The notes under the pieces: model-generated
What the model was told of the DNA's origin: nothing
Seen by the model: only the letters and a program-made list of their open reading frames with translations
Database searches by the model: none
Made by a program: the position numbers and the translations under genes
Shown: piece by piece, positions 1 to 7,752 of the stretch
Layout of the letters: every line of letters begins with the position of its first letter
How positions within the stretch are numbered: position 1 is the stretch's first letter
Source of the DNA: DASVTR01 sp033855775
GTDB lineage: Bacteria > Acidobacteriota > Blastocatellia > Pyrinomonadales > Pyrinomonadaceae
Direction of reading: 5' to 3'
NCBI GenBank assembly: GCA_033855775.1
Contig: JAWVFT010000015.1
Location: 1-16,526 of the forward strand
Length of the DNA stretch: 16,526 nt

Positions 1-1
1 G

Positions 2-673
2 CGCCGGAGCGACGCATACTTTCTCGACTCCGGCGATAAGATTCGCTTCTTCTTCGAGGAGGACGCCTTCGACGGTGAAGGGCGCTTGTTGAAAGAGAAG
101 GGCGAGGCGCTTAATAAGATCGGCCACGCGCTCCACGACCTCGACCCCGTCTTCGATTGCTTCTCGCGGACTCCGGCTCTGGCCGCACTCGTCCGCTCGC
201 TCGGTTACGCGCGGCCGTTGCTCATCCAGTCCATGTACATCTTCAAGCAGCCGAACATCGGCGGCGAAGTGACGTGTCATCAGGACAGCACCTTTCTGCA
301 CACGGAGCCGCCAAGCGTCATCGGCCTCTGGTTCGCGCTCGAAGCGGCGACCACGGAGAACGGCTGCTTGTGGGCCTTGACGGGCGGCCACCGGCTCGGA
401 CTCAAATCGCGTTTCCGGCGCGCTCCCGGCGGCGGCACATGCTTCGATGTCTTCGACAAAGAGCCATGGCCGCAGGCGGGCCTCGTCCCGCTCGAAGCCC
501 CGGAGGGAGCCTTGATAATTTTGCACGGCCAGCTTCCGCACCTGAGCCGCGCCAACCTGTCGCCGCGCTCGCGCCACGCCTACACGCTGCACGTCATCGA
601 AGCCGACGCTCATTACGACGATGACAACTGGCTCCAACGCTCCGCAAATCTTCCGCTGCGCGGCTTCGATTAA
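2..673 (+). CDS. Phytanoyl-CoA dioxygenase (PhyH) family protein, 5'-truncated by window edge
   Basis: An Fe(II)/2-oxoglutarate-dependent dioxygenase of the PhyH/PHYHD1 type. The frame is open from base 2, so the gene begins before the window; the TTG at 86 is internal, because the codons before it (SDAYFLDSGDKIRFFFE) are typical family sequence. Counting from that TTG: the QSMYIFKQP strand at 48-56; the HxD iron ligands H65 and D67 in EVTCHQDSTF; ENGCLW at 91-96; the distal iron histidine H152 after ILHGQLP; and R163 in SRHAYT as the likely 2-oxoglutarate arginine. All catalytic residues are present, so the enzyme should be active. Its substrate cannot be deduced: members hydroxylate phytanoyl-CoA, other lipids or secondary metabolites. 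No neighbouring pathway genes are visible. The gene ends with TAA, closely followed by TAG. Confidence 0.9.
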   Translation, partial: RRSDAYFLDSGDKIRFFFEEDAFDGEGRLLKEKGEALNKIGHALHDLDPVFDCFSRTPALAALVRSLGYARPLLIQSMYIFKQPNIGGEVTCHQDSTFLHTEPPSVIGLWFALEAATTENGCLWALTGGHRLGLKSRFRRAPGGGTCFDVFDKEPWPQAGLVPLEAPEGALIILHGQLPHLSRANLSPRSRHAYTLHVIEADAHYDDDNWLQRSANLPLRGFD

Positions 674-861
674 TAGCGCGACGAAGCGACGCTCAACGCA
701 GAACATCGCAACGAGGGCAAACGTTTCATGAATGAAGTTTGTGGAACTGTCCGGGCTACTCGGTCGAACTATCAACGACGAGTCCGCGCTCTCGGCGACG
801 CATCAATTCACAGCTAAGGATTCATCCGGTGAAAAGATTATTGACGATGCTCAGAACAGAG

Positions 862-916
862 GGCGGCGCGAGGCGGCGGGCTTACGGCTCGGCCCCTTTC
901 GCGCCGCCACTTTTTT
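862..916 (+). terminator. Intrinsic terminator with GC-only stem and T6
   Basis: GGCGGCGCG (862-870) pairs perfectly with CGCGCCGCC (900-908). A smaller GGGC/GCCC pair lies inside, and the stem is followed after AC by TTTTTT (911-916). The position suits termination of transcription from the dioxygenase side just before the kinase promoter. Confidence 0.7.
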
Positions 917-937
917 CCGTCAATCCGTCGTGCAAGG

Positions 938-946
938 TGTTACAAT
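938..946 (+). promoter_or_regulatory. Extended -10 promoter for the kinase, near-leaderless
   Basis: TGTTACAAT matches the extended -10 form (TGn followed by TACAAT at 941-946). The 17-bp-spaced -35 position holds only a poor CGTCAA (918-923), as is common for extended -10 promoters. A start point about 7 bases downstream would leave roughly 3 bases before the ATG at 956, and no Shine-Dalgarno sequence is present. The mRNA is therefore probably leaderless or nearly so. Confidence 0.55.
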
Positions 947-955
947 CCGCCGCCG

Positions 956-3706
956 ATGAACAAGTGTGCTTCCTGCGCCAGAGACATTCCAGAAGGCCGT
1001 AACTCCTGCCCGTCGTGCGGGACTGCCTACGGCGAATCGGTGACGCCGACGCAGCTTCTCCCTGACACTTCGTCAGCCGACAAAAAGGAAGAGAACGGCG
1101 CGGGCCGTCGCGCTTCGACGCCGCGCTCTGCCGCGCCTTCGCTCTCATACGATTCGATAGACAACGCGCGCTTTGCGCCGGGGACGACCGTCGCGGGCCG
1201 CTATCGCATCGTCAGTCTTTTGGGGCGCGGCGGGATGGGCGAAGTCTATCGCGCCGACGACCTCAAGCTCGGCCAACCCGTCGCGCTCAAGTTTCTGCCC
1301 GAAGCTCTGCACAACGACGGCGCGACGCTCGCGCGCTTTCATCGTGAAGTCCGCGTCGCGCGTCAAGTCTCGCATCGCAACGTCTGCCGCGTTTACGACA
1401 TAGGCGAAATCGAAGGCCAGCATTTTCTCTCGATGGAGTTTATCAAGGGCGAAGAGTTGGCTTCGCTCTTGCGGCGCATCGGGCGGCTGCCGACCGACAA
1501 GGCCGTCGAGATTGCGCGACAGTTGTGCGCGGGGCTGGCCGCCGCCCACGACAATAACGTCCTGCACCGCGACCTCAAGCCAGCCAACGTGATGATTGAC
1601 AACGACGGCAACGTGCGCATCACGGACTTTGGATTGGCGGGCCTCGCCGAAGAGTTTCGTGAAGACGAACTGCGCGCAGGGACTCCGGCCTACATGGCTC
1701 CCGAACAACTGGCCGGGCAGGAAGTCACAACCAGAAGCGACATCTACTCGCTCGGCCTCGTGCTCTACGAAGTCTTCACGGGCAAGCGCGCCTTCGCCGC
1801 CGAGACGCTCGAAGAGTTGTTGCGCCTGCGCCGCAACGAAACGACGCCGACCAATCCGTCGAGCCTCATCAAAGAGATTGACCCTTTGGTCGAGCGCGTC
1901 ATCATGCGCTGCCTTGAGCGTGAGCCGGGCAATCGTCCGGCTTCGGCCTTGCAGGTGGCGGCGGCCCTGCCGGGCGGCGACCCTCTGCAAGCGGCTTTGG
2001 CGGCGGGCGAAACGCCGTCTCCGGCGATGGTCGCGGCGGCTCCGGCGGCGGGCGTCCTGCGCCCCGCCTTCGCGCTCGGACTGCTCGTCTCCTTTCTGGC
2101 CGTGCTGGCTCTGCTCTGCTTCTTCTCAAAGAACGTGGCTCTCTATCGGATGGTCCCGCTAGAAAAGTCGGCGGAAGTTTTGCATGAGCGGGCGCGCGAA
2201 ATCACGAAGCAGTTGGGCTACACGGAGCCGCCGCTCGATAGCGTTTACGGCATGGGCGTGGAGTTCGATTACTTAGAATACGTCACTAAACACGATTCAT
2301 CGCGTGCGCGTTGGGACAAGCTGCGCAGCGGCCAACCGGCGGCGCTCTACTTCTGGCACAGGCAGAGCCCGCGTTACCTGCTCTCGTTCGATTCGAGTGA
2401 TGTCTCTTTGTCGGAACCCGCGCCGGACGTGACGGGGATGACGAGCTTGAAGCTGGACACGCGCGGGCGTCTTATCTTTTTCTCCGCCGTGCCGCCGCAA
2501 AAGGACGAGACTTTGCCCGCAGCAGCCGAAGCGCCCGCGCCCGATTGGCCCGCGCTCTTCGCGGCGGCAGGACTCAATCCTTCCAACTTTCAGCCGACAA
2601 CTTCCGTCTGGGTTTCGCAGCACGCTTATGACACGCGCGCCGCCTGGGAGGGAGTTTATCCAGAGCAGCCGCAACTCAAGCTGCGCGTCGAAGCGGCCAG
2701 CTATCGCGGTCGCCCCGTCTACTTCGAGTTGATTGACGACTGGGACACGCCGCAGCGGCAGACGGAATCCGAGGGCGATCGAAACACGACGATTTTAATT
2801 TCCTCGCTGCTCACGTTGTTCGTCATCGTGCTGGTCGGCGGCGTATTGCTCGCGCGTCGAAACCTGCGCCTCGGCCTCGGCGACCGCAAAGGAGCCTTCA
2901 GGATTTGCCTCTTTCTCGTCTGCTTCCTGCTGCTCCGCTGGATAGTTGACGGGCATCACGTTTTGTCGTTTGAGGAAATCGCATCTTTCGTCGTTCAGGC
3001 TCAAAGGGTGTTGTTCACGACGGGCTTCATCTGGCTGCTCTACATCGCGCTTGAGCCGTTCGTCAGGCGACGTTGGCCCGCGCGCATCATTTCATGGAAT
3101 CGTTTGCTGGCCGGAGAATTTCGTGACCCGCTGGTCGGGCGCGACATCCTGATAGGCGCGTTCTTCGGCTCGCTCCTGATGCTTAATAACTATCTTTCAG
3201 TGTTGCTGCCGAAGTGGTTGGGCCAGCCGCCGAGCATACCGTACATGAATAACGCGACGCTGCTGCTCGGCTCGCGCTACTTCATGACGGGGCTGGCGGG
3301 GTTGTTCTTCTCTGCTCTGCTCGTCGGCTTCGTCCTGCTGTTCGTGATGCTTTTGCTCTCGGTCATCCTGCGCAAAAACTGGCTCGGCACGATGCTGACG
3401 TGGCTGCTCTTGTGGGGGCTGCTGTCGCTGGCCCTGAGCGATAATCTTTACATCAACGCCCCGCTCGCAGCTTTGTCCGCGACGATTTACGTCTTGACGC
3501 TGCATCGCTACGGGCTGCTGGCCCTGCTCTTCAGCTTGTTCTTCTTTCACCTCTGGGTCTTCTTCCCGATTACTTCGGAATTTTCCGCGTGGTATGCCGG
3601 AGACTTTCTGCTCGCGCTCGTCATGCTCATCGCGCTGGCGGCTTACGGCTTCTACACTTCGCTTGGCGACCAGAAGGTCTTTCGCGGGCAACTGCTACAG
3701 GACTAA
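956..3706 (+). CDS. Membrane Ser/Thr protein kinase (Hanks type) with zinc ribbon and polytopic C-terminus
   Basis: A eukaryotic-like Ser/Thr kinase of 916 residues. The N-terminus has a CxxC...CxxC zinc ribbon (C4, C7, C18, C21). The kinase domain spans about 83-340: glycine loop GRGGMGEVY (90-98), ATP lysine K112, helix-C glutamate E131, HRDLKPAN (catalytic D206, N211), DFG (224-226) and APE (248-250), all intact. A transmembrane segment at about 370-391 is followed by a roughly 220-residue presumably extracytoplasmic region, then about eight more hydrophobic segments (about 611-633, 647-663, 685-700, 733-755, 775-805, 810-825, 851-870, 883-900). The kinase thus faces the cytoplasm and probably senses something through the outer or membrane part. 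No PASTA, TPR or WD40 repeats are seen. The ligand and substrates are unknown. The ATG start lies just after a -10 box; the stop is one base from that of convergent queE. Confidence 0.93.
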   Translation: MNKCASCARDIPEGRNSCPSCGTAYGESVTPTQLLPDTSSADKKEENGAGRRASTPRSAAPSLSYDSIDNARFAPGTTVAGRYRIVSLLGRGGMGEVYRADDLKLGQPVALKFLPEALHNDGATLARFHREVRVARQVSHRNVCRVYDIGEIEGQHFLSMEFIKGEELASLLRRIGRLPTDKAVEIARQLCAGLAAAHDNNVLHRDLKPANVMIDNDGNVRITDFGLAGLAEEFREDELRAGTPAYMAPEQLAGQEVTTRSDIYSLGLVLYEVFTGKRAFAAETLEELLRLRRNETTPTNPSSLIKEIDPLVERVIMRCLEREPGNRPASALQVAAALPGGDPLQAALAAGETPSPAMVAAAPAAGVLRPAFALGLLVSFLAVLALLCFFSKNVALYRMVPLEKSAEVLHERAREITKQLGYTEPPLDSVYGMGVEFDYLEYVTKHDSSRARWDKLRSGQPAALYFWHRQSPRYLLSFDSSDVSLSEPAPDVTGMTSLKLDTRGRLIFFSAVPPQKDETLPAAAEAPAPDWPALFAAAGLNPSNFQPTTSVWVSQHAYDTRAAWEGVYPEQPQLKLRVEAASYRGRPVYFELIDDWDTPQRQTESEGDRNTTILISSLLTLFVIVLVGGVLLARRNLRLGLGDRKGAFRICLFLVCFLLLRWIVDGHHVLSFEEIASFVVQAQRVLFTTGFIWLLYIALEPFVRRRWPARIISWNRLLAGEFRDPLVGRDILIGAFFGSLLMLNNYLSVLLPKWLGQPPSIPYMNNATLLLGSRYFMTGLAGLFFSALLVGFVLLFVMLLLSVILRKNWLGTMLTWLLLWGLLSLALSDNLYINAPLAALSATIYVLTLHRYGLLALLFSLFFFHLWVFFPITSEFSAWYAGDFLLALVMLIALAAYGFYTSLGDQKVFRGQLLQD

Positions 3707-3707
3707 C

Positions 3708-4589
3708 TCAGACTCCTCTTTTTGTTCCCCACACGAGGACGTGCAGTTGCGGCAGGACGCGCACGTCGAACCAGCCATCGCGCCCGACGCGCTCCGTCAG
3801 CCAGATGAAACGCGCGGCTATCTGTTGACGAAGTTGCGCCGTCATCTCTTCATGGTTAGCGATGGACGAAGCGGCGGCGGGCGGCGTTCCCACCGACAGC
3901 GAGAAGGGATAACGCTCGCCGTATAGAGCATAGACTTCGCGCGCATATTCGTAGTCGGCATCGTCGAAGACAACCACCTTGAAGTTAATCCGCGGCCCCG
4001 CGCCCGCGCTCTTCGTGTCGGCTTCGCGCGCGTGGCCGACGCCGTTCGCCGCCGCGACACATTCGGCCAGCTTGTTCCAGTCAGTCTCTTCGCCGGACGA
4101 CGGCGGCTTCGGCGAGATGGTCAGGTAATCGAGAGCTTGAAACCATGAAGCCTTCTCTTCGCGCACAGGCTTAGGGGCGAAGCTGCCCTGCGTCTCAAGG
4201 GCGAAGGTGTAGCCAAGGGCGTGTCCCATCGCTATCAATTCGCCCAAGGGTTGCAGGGCAGGGTTGCCGCCCGAAAGACTGATGAGCAGCGGACGCTCGC
4301 CAGAGAGACGCGCGACTTCGCCCAAAATCTCCGCGCTCGTCAAGCGCGCCCACTCGGCGCGATGCTTCGTGTCAACCGCGTACATCGTGTCGCACCAACG
4401 GCACGCATAGTCGCAGCCGCCCGTGCGAACGAAGACGGTCGGCGAGCCAATCAGCGCGCCTTCGCCCTGCACCGTGACGCCGAAGATTTCGCTGACGCTA
4501 ATCAGCCGGGTTGTCGGCGGCTCTGCGCGTCGTTTGATAATCGCTGACAGGTTGGCGGCGACCGTTGATTGTGCTTCAGGGTTTTCCAT
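3708..4589 (-). CDS. queE: 7-carboxy-7-deazaguanine synthase (radical SAM)
   Basis: QueE converts 6-carboxytetrahydropterin to 7-carboxy-7-deazaguanine for queuosine or other 7-deazaguanine modifications. Counting from the ATG at 4589: QGEG (41-44), the 4Fe-4S motif CDYACRWC (C59, C63, C66), SGGNP (106-110) as the SAM-binding GGxP-type motif, TISPKPPSSG (157-166), and a C-terminus VLPQLHVLVWGTKRGV. The SGGNPAL and WGxKRGV forms resemble the B. subtilis type. At 293 residues it is longer than the usual 210-250, with about 30 extra residues before the first conserved strand. A GTG at 4655 would add 22 more unconserved residues; neither start has a clear Shine-Dalgarno sequence. No queC, queD or queF is nearby. 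It is divergent from purF and convergent with the kinase. Confidence 0.93.
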   Translation of the reverse strand: MENPEAQSTVAANLSAIIKRRAEPPTTRLISVSEIFGVTVQGEGALIGSPTVFVRTGGCDYACRWCDTMYAVDTKHRAEWARLTSAEILGEVARLSGERPLLISLSGGNPALQPLGELIAMGHALGYTFALETQGSFAPKPVREEKASWFQALDYLTISPKPPSSGEETDWNKLAECVAAANGVGHAREADTKSAGAGPRINFKVVVFDDADYEYAREVYALYGERYPFSLSVGTPPAAASSIANHEEMTAQLRQQIAARFIWLTERVGRDGWFDVRVLPQLHVLVWGTKRGV

Positions 4590-4706
4590 CACTGCGGGAA
4601 GCTGTTTTAAAGGAGAGCGCGGCGAAGACTTTGCGCCTTCTGTATTCAAGCGCACGTCGTCTGCCGCCTTGCCGCGTGTGCTGCGCTTGCACTAAGCTTC
4701 GCTCTG

Positions 4707-4712
4707 TAGAAT
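4707..4712 (+). promoter_or_regulatory. Putative -10 box upstream of purF
   Basis: TAGAAT at 4707-4712 lies 10 bases before an ATG (4723), almost the same geometry as the kinase promoter. TTGCAC at 4687-4692 is the nearest -35-like hexamer, but its spacing is only 14 bp. Transcription would start near 4719, leaving 3-4 bases before the upstream ORF. Moderate to weak evidence. Confidence 0.4.
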
Positions 4713-4722
4713 ATCATCAACG

Positions 4723-4752
4723 ATGGCCGGTCACGAAGCAATGGCTGTATGA
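4723..4752 (+). CDS. Putative 9-residue upstream ORF overlapping the purF start
   Basis: ATG at 4723 opens a nine-codon frame, MAGHEAMAV, whose TGA (4750-4752) overlaps the purF ATG (4749-4751) as ATGA. The ATG sits 10 bases after the -10 box, so it would be the first start codon on a near-leaderless mRNA. purF itself has no Shine-Dalgarno sequence, so its translation could depend on reinitiation at ATGA. No recognisable peptide function; expression is inferred from layout only. Confidence 0.3.
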   Translation: MAGHEAMAV

Positions 4753-6221
4753 ACGCAGTGAACGACTCAAGCGCAGACGGATTCCACGACGAGTGCGGCG
4801 TCTTCGGCATCTACGGCCACACGGAAGCCGCGCGGATGACCTATCTCGGCCTCTACGCCTTGCAGCATCGCGGTCAGGAATCCTGCGGCATCGTCGCCTC
4901 AGACGGCGCGGAGTTGCGCTCCGAACGCGCCATGGGTTTAGTCTCGGACGTGTTCGACCAGGCGCGGCTCGACCGCCTGCCCGGCGCCAACGCCATCGGC
5001 CATGTCCGCTACTCGACCGCCGGTGAAGTCTCCATCCGTGAAGCCCAACCGTTTCTCGTCGCCTGCCAGCACGGGCAAATCGCCGTCTGCCACAACGGCA
5101 ATCTTCCCTTCGCCACCGAAGAACGAAAGAAGCTGGAACGCGAAGGCGCGATTTTCTCTTCAACGTCCGACACGGAAGTGATACTGCACGGCGTCGCTCG
5201 CTCGCGCGCCAACGGCATCGTCGAAGCGATTCCCGAAGTCATGCGCGAAACCGAAGGCGCGTTCTCGATGCTCTTCCTGACGCCCGACGCTTTGATTGCG
5301 ATACGCGACCCGCGCGGCTTTCGCCCGCTCGCCCTCGCGCGCCTTGGCGACTCCTGGGTCGTCGCCTCCGAAACCTGCGCCTTCGATTTGATTGATGCCG
5401 AGTACGAGCGCGATGTGCTGCCCGGAGAGATGATTGTCATCGACCGCGAAGGGCTGCGCTCGTCTTTCCCGCTGCCCGAAAGACCGCATTCGATGTGCAT
5501 CTTCGAGCACGTCTATTTCGCGCGCCCCGATTCAAAAATCTACGGCCACTCCGTCAACGAGTCGCGCCACAAGATGGGCAAGCGATTGGCGCTTGAGCAT
5601 CCGGCTGACGCGGACATCGTTGTGCCTGTGCCGGATTCCGGCGTCGCGGCGGCCATCGGCTACGCCGCGCAGAGTCGCATCAACTATCGTCAGGGCTTAG
5701 TGCGCAACCACTATGTCGGGCGCACCTTCATCGAGCCGAAACAGTCCATCCGCAGCTTCGGCGTCCGCATCAAGCTCAATCCCGTGCGCGACTTGATACA
5801 GGGCCGCCGCGTCGTCCTGATTGACGATTCGATTGTGCGCGGCACGACCTCGAAGAAGATTGTGCGAATGGTCAGAGAAGCCGGAGCGCGCGAAGTGCAT
5901 TTGCGCATCAGTTGCCCGCCGACCATTAGCCCTTGCTATTACGGCGTGGACACGCCGAACAAGGCCGACCTTATCGCCGCGCAGATGTCGGTCGAAGAGA
6001 TACGCCGCTTCATCGAAGCCGACTCGCTCGGCTATCTCTCGCTGGCCGGGATGCTCGAAGCGACCGGCATCAGCCCCGCCTCGTCCTGCGTCGCTTGCTG
6101 GACGGGACGCTATCCGACCGCCATCAACAACGACGCCGAAACGCAGTGGGCGCGCGAGCGCGAGCCTGTGCCTTCGGACACTGCGGCTCTGACGGGCGAG
6201 AGCGAGGCGACGTTCAAATGA
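4749..6221 (+). CDS. purF: Amidophosphoribosyltransferase
   Basis: PurF catalyses the first committed step of de novo purine synthesis: PRPP plus glutamine gives phosphoribosylamine. The N-terminal glutamine amidotransferase domain has its nucleophile at C16 (DECGVFG) after a short 15-residue propeptide that is removed in this type, followed by LQHRGQES (38-45), GHVRYST (84-90) and CHNGN (114-118). The phosphoribosyltransferase domain carries the PRPP loop VVLIDDSIVRGTTSKK (355-370). C250, C389, C447 and C450 match the four cysteines that bind the 4Fe-4S cluster in the B. subtilis enzyme. The 490-residue length is normal. It heads the operon containing purM and purN, and its TGA overlaps the ATG of the next gene. 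It is the only early-pathway pur gene in the window. Confidence 0.97.
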   Translation: MNAVNDSSADGFHDECGVFGIYGHTEAARMTYLGLYALQHRGQESCGIVASDGAELRSERAMGLVSDVFDQARLDRLPGANAIGHVRYSTAGEVSIREAQPFLVACQHGQIAVCHNGNLPFATEERKKLEREGAIFSSTSDTEVILHGVARSRANGIVEAIPEVMRETEGAFSMLFLTPDALIAIRDPRGFRPLALARLGDSWVVASETCAFDLIDAEYERDVLPGEMIVIDREGLRSSFPLPERPHSMCIFEHVYFARPDSKIYGHSVNESRHKMGKRLALEHPADADIVVPVPDSGVAAAIGYAAQSRINYRQGLVRNHYVGRTFIEPKQSIRSFGVRIKLNPVRDLIQGRRVVLIDDSIVRGTTSKKIVRMVREAGAREVHLRISCPPTISPCYYGVDTPNKADLIAAQMSVEEIRRFIEADSLGYLSLAGMLEATGISPASSCVACWTGRYPTAINNDAETQWAREREPVPSDTAALTGESEATFK

Positions 6222-7303
6222 GACCCGAACAGCGCTTGCCCGAAGAACTGCAACGTCGCTTGATGGCTCAAAGCGGGCGCAAGCTGCTCATCGCGCTGGC
6301 CCTCATTCTGCTTGTCGCCGCCATCGGCGGCTACTTCCTGCTCCGCGCTTTGCGGCAGCCGAAGGAAACGCTGCCCGCGCCTTCGGGCGACGAGCTTCAG
6401 GTGCATGTGCTGAACGTCGGACAGGGCGATTCGATTCTGATTATCGCTCCCGGCGGAAAGACCGTGCTGGTTGACGCGGGCGTCCCCGGCAGCGGCAAGG
6501 TCGTGATGGATGCCTTGCAACGCTACGGCGTCAAGCAGATTGATTTGATGGTGGCGACGCACGCGCACGCAGACCACATCGGCGGCGCGGACGAAGTTTT
6601 GAAAGCCGTCAAGGTGACGACCGTGCTCGATAGTCGCGTGCCGAACACGACGAAGAATTACGAAGACTTTCTGGCGGCGATTAAGGAGACGGGCGCAAAG
6701 TATGTCGGAGCCAGCCCCGGCCAAAAGTTTGACCTCGGCGGCAACGCGCAGTTAAGCGTGCTGGCTCCGATTCAGCCCTTCTTCAAGCAGAGCCAGTTGC
6801 GCTCAGGCGGCAACGAGCCGAACGCCAACTCCGTCGTGACGCGCCTTGATTACGGCGACTTTTCAATGCTGCTGACGGGCGACGCCGAAGCCGAAACCGA
6901 AGAGCGCATCATGGCTGGCGGCGGCAACGTCGCGGCCAAAGTTTTGAAGGTGGGCCACCACGGCTCGCGCTATGCGTCGTCGGAAAAGTTCCTGCGGCAA
7001 GGCGGATTCGAGGCGGCGATTATCTCCGACGGCGCGGACAATCGCTACGGTCATCCGAGCCAGGACGCGCTCGACCGCCTGCGCAAGCTCAACATCAAGC
7101 TCTATCGCACAGACCTCGAAGGCGAGATTACAATTATCTCGCGCGGCCACGGCTACGAAATCAAGACCGAGCGCGCGGCGGGCGGCGACCTCTGGGCCGG
7201 ACGCACGCCGCAAAGAGATGAGCCAGCGCGCACGGGCGTTGATACGGCGACGGATTCAAACACGTCGTCGAAACAATCGAAGCGAGCGACGCAAGGCAGA
7301 TAA
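6218..7303 (+). CDS. Membrane-anchored ComEC-like metallo-beta-lactamase-fold hydrolase (paralogue 1)
   Basis: A standalone MBL-fold protein resembling the C-terminal domain of the DNA-uptake protein ComEC. From the ATG at 6218 (361 residues): a transmembrane anchor at about 22-44, HVLNVGQGDSILI (63-75), the metal motif THAHADHIGG (H115, H117, D119, H120), LLTGDAE (218-224), KVGHHGS (244-250) and YGHPS (277-281). All metal ligands appear present, so hydrolase, perhaps phosphodiesterase or nuclease, activity outside the membrane is possible; the substrate is unknown. No ComEC channel domain is encoded here. The ATG overlaps the purF stop (ATGA), but M16 (6263) aligns with the start of the downstream paralogue (both read MAQS), so it may be the true start. 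The charged tail after DLWAGR is shared with the paralogue. Confidence 0.88.
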   Translation: MRPEQRLPEELQRRLMAQSGRKLLIALALILLVAAIGGYFLLRALRQPKETLPAPSGDELQVHVLNVGQGDSILIIAPGGKTVLVDAGVPGSGKVVMDALQRYGVKQIDLMVATHAHADHIGGADEVLKAVKVTTVLDSRVPNTTKNYEDFLAAIKETGAKYVGASPGQKFDLGGNAQLSVLAPIQPFFKQSQLRSGGNEPNANSVVTRLDYGDFSMLLTGDAEAETEERIMAGGGNVAAKVLKVGHHGSRYASSEKFLRQGGFEAAIISDGADNRYGHPSQDALDRLRKLNIKLYRTDLEGEITIISRGHGYEIKTERAAGGDLWAGRTPQRDEPARTGVDTATDSNTSSKQSKRATQGR

Positions 7304-7306
7304 GCG

Positions 7307-7390
7307 ATGAGCGTCAGGCTATATCTCAGGCTGTGTCTCAGGCTGTGTCCAATGTCTGCTGCCGTCGAGCAAAGGAGGCATCAACGTTGA
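7307..7390 (+). CDS. Putative 27-residue small ORF coupled to DUF3006 gene
   Basis: An ATG four bases after the previous stop opens a 27-codon frame whose TGA (7388-7390) overlaps the TTG start (7387-7389) of the next gene as TTGA. The peptide begins MSVRLYLRLCLRLC, alternating Arg and hydrophobic residues, and is encoded by the 12-bp tandem repeats. Translating it would bring ribosomes to the strong Shine-Dalgarno of the DUF3006 gene. It may be a leader peptide or chance; no homologue is recognised. Confidence 0.25.
   Translation: MSVRLYLRLCLRLCPMSAAVEQRRHQR
7313..7348 (+). repeat. Three tandem 12-bp units
   Basis: Units at 7313-7324 (GTCAGGCTATAT), 7325-7336 and 7337-7348 (both CTCAGGCTGTGT). 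The second and third are identical and the first differs at three positions. They lie between the first MBL gene and the DUF3006 gene and keep the small ORF in frame, since 12 is a multiple of 3. Confidence 0.8.
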
Positions 7391-7644
7391 AGCCGATTAA
7401 GGCCGTGATTGACCGCATCGAAGACGGCGGCGTGGCCGTTCTGCTCCTTGATGATGAGGCGAAGACGAAGCTTGACTTGCCCGTCTCGCTCCTGCCCGAA
7501 GGCTCAAGCGACGGCGACCACCTGAAAATCACCATCACGCAGGAACGAGCCTCGCGCGAGGCCGCCGAAGAGCGCGTCAGGAAGATGCAGGAACAGTTAA
7601 CGCAATCGAGCGGCGCGCAGGAGCAGAAGGATTTCAAGCTGTGA
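7387..7644 (+). CDS. DUF3006 family small protein
   Basis: An 85-residue protein. The start is the TTG at 7387 because a near-perfect Shine-Dalgarno AAAGGAGG (7371-7378) lies 8 bases upstream and the conserved family sequence begins there (MKPIKAVIDRIEDGGVAVLL). An in-frame ATG at 7333 would add 18 unrelated residues, partly encoded by the 12-bp repeats. The first 50 residues form the DUF3006 beta-rich domain (AVIDRIEDGG...LPVSLLPEG...GDHLKITI). The rest (about 53-80) is a Glu/Arg/Gln-rich helix, perhaps a coiled coil. Biochemical function is unknown. DUF3006 genes are, as I recall, often found beside or fused to ComEC-like MBL proteins; here one sits between two of them, so a common function is inferred. 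Confidence 0.8.
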   Translation: MKPIKAVIDRIEDGGVAVLLLDDEAKTKLDLPVSLLPEGSSDGDHLKITITQERASREAAEERVRKMQEQLTQSSGAQEQKDFKL

Positions 7645-7752
7645 AGAGTTTCGAGCAGACGACATTCTTGATGGTTCATAGCTTGGCCTTCATGGCTCAA
7701 AGTTTTCTGTGTGGCAGAGGTTGTGAAATCAAAGTGAGAGGCGATGTAGGAC

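Larger units (their letters stand above)
674..955. other. Intergenic region between the dioxygenase and the kinase
   Basis: This 282-base spacer holds a strong terminator (862-916) and the kinase promoter (938-946). A 75-codon frame runs from an ATG at 732 to a TGA overlapping the kinase ATG. Its first 20 or so residues (MKFVELSGLLGRTINDESAL) look protein-like, but the rest is Arg-rich, reads through both the terminator and the promoter, and resembles no family I know. It may be a decayed gene remnant; I do not call it a gene. Confidence 0.4.

Noticed and set aside
732..959. 75-codon frame before the kinase, with TGA overlapping the kinase ATG
   Set aside because: It reads through a strong terminator and the kinase promoter, becomes Arg-rich low-complexity sequence, and matches no family. 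Only the first 20 or so residues look protein-like, so at best it is a remnant.
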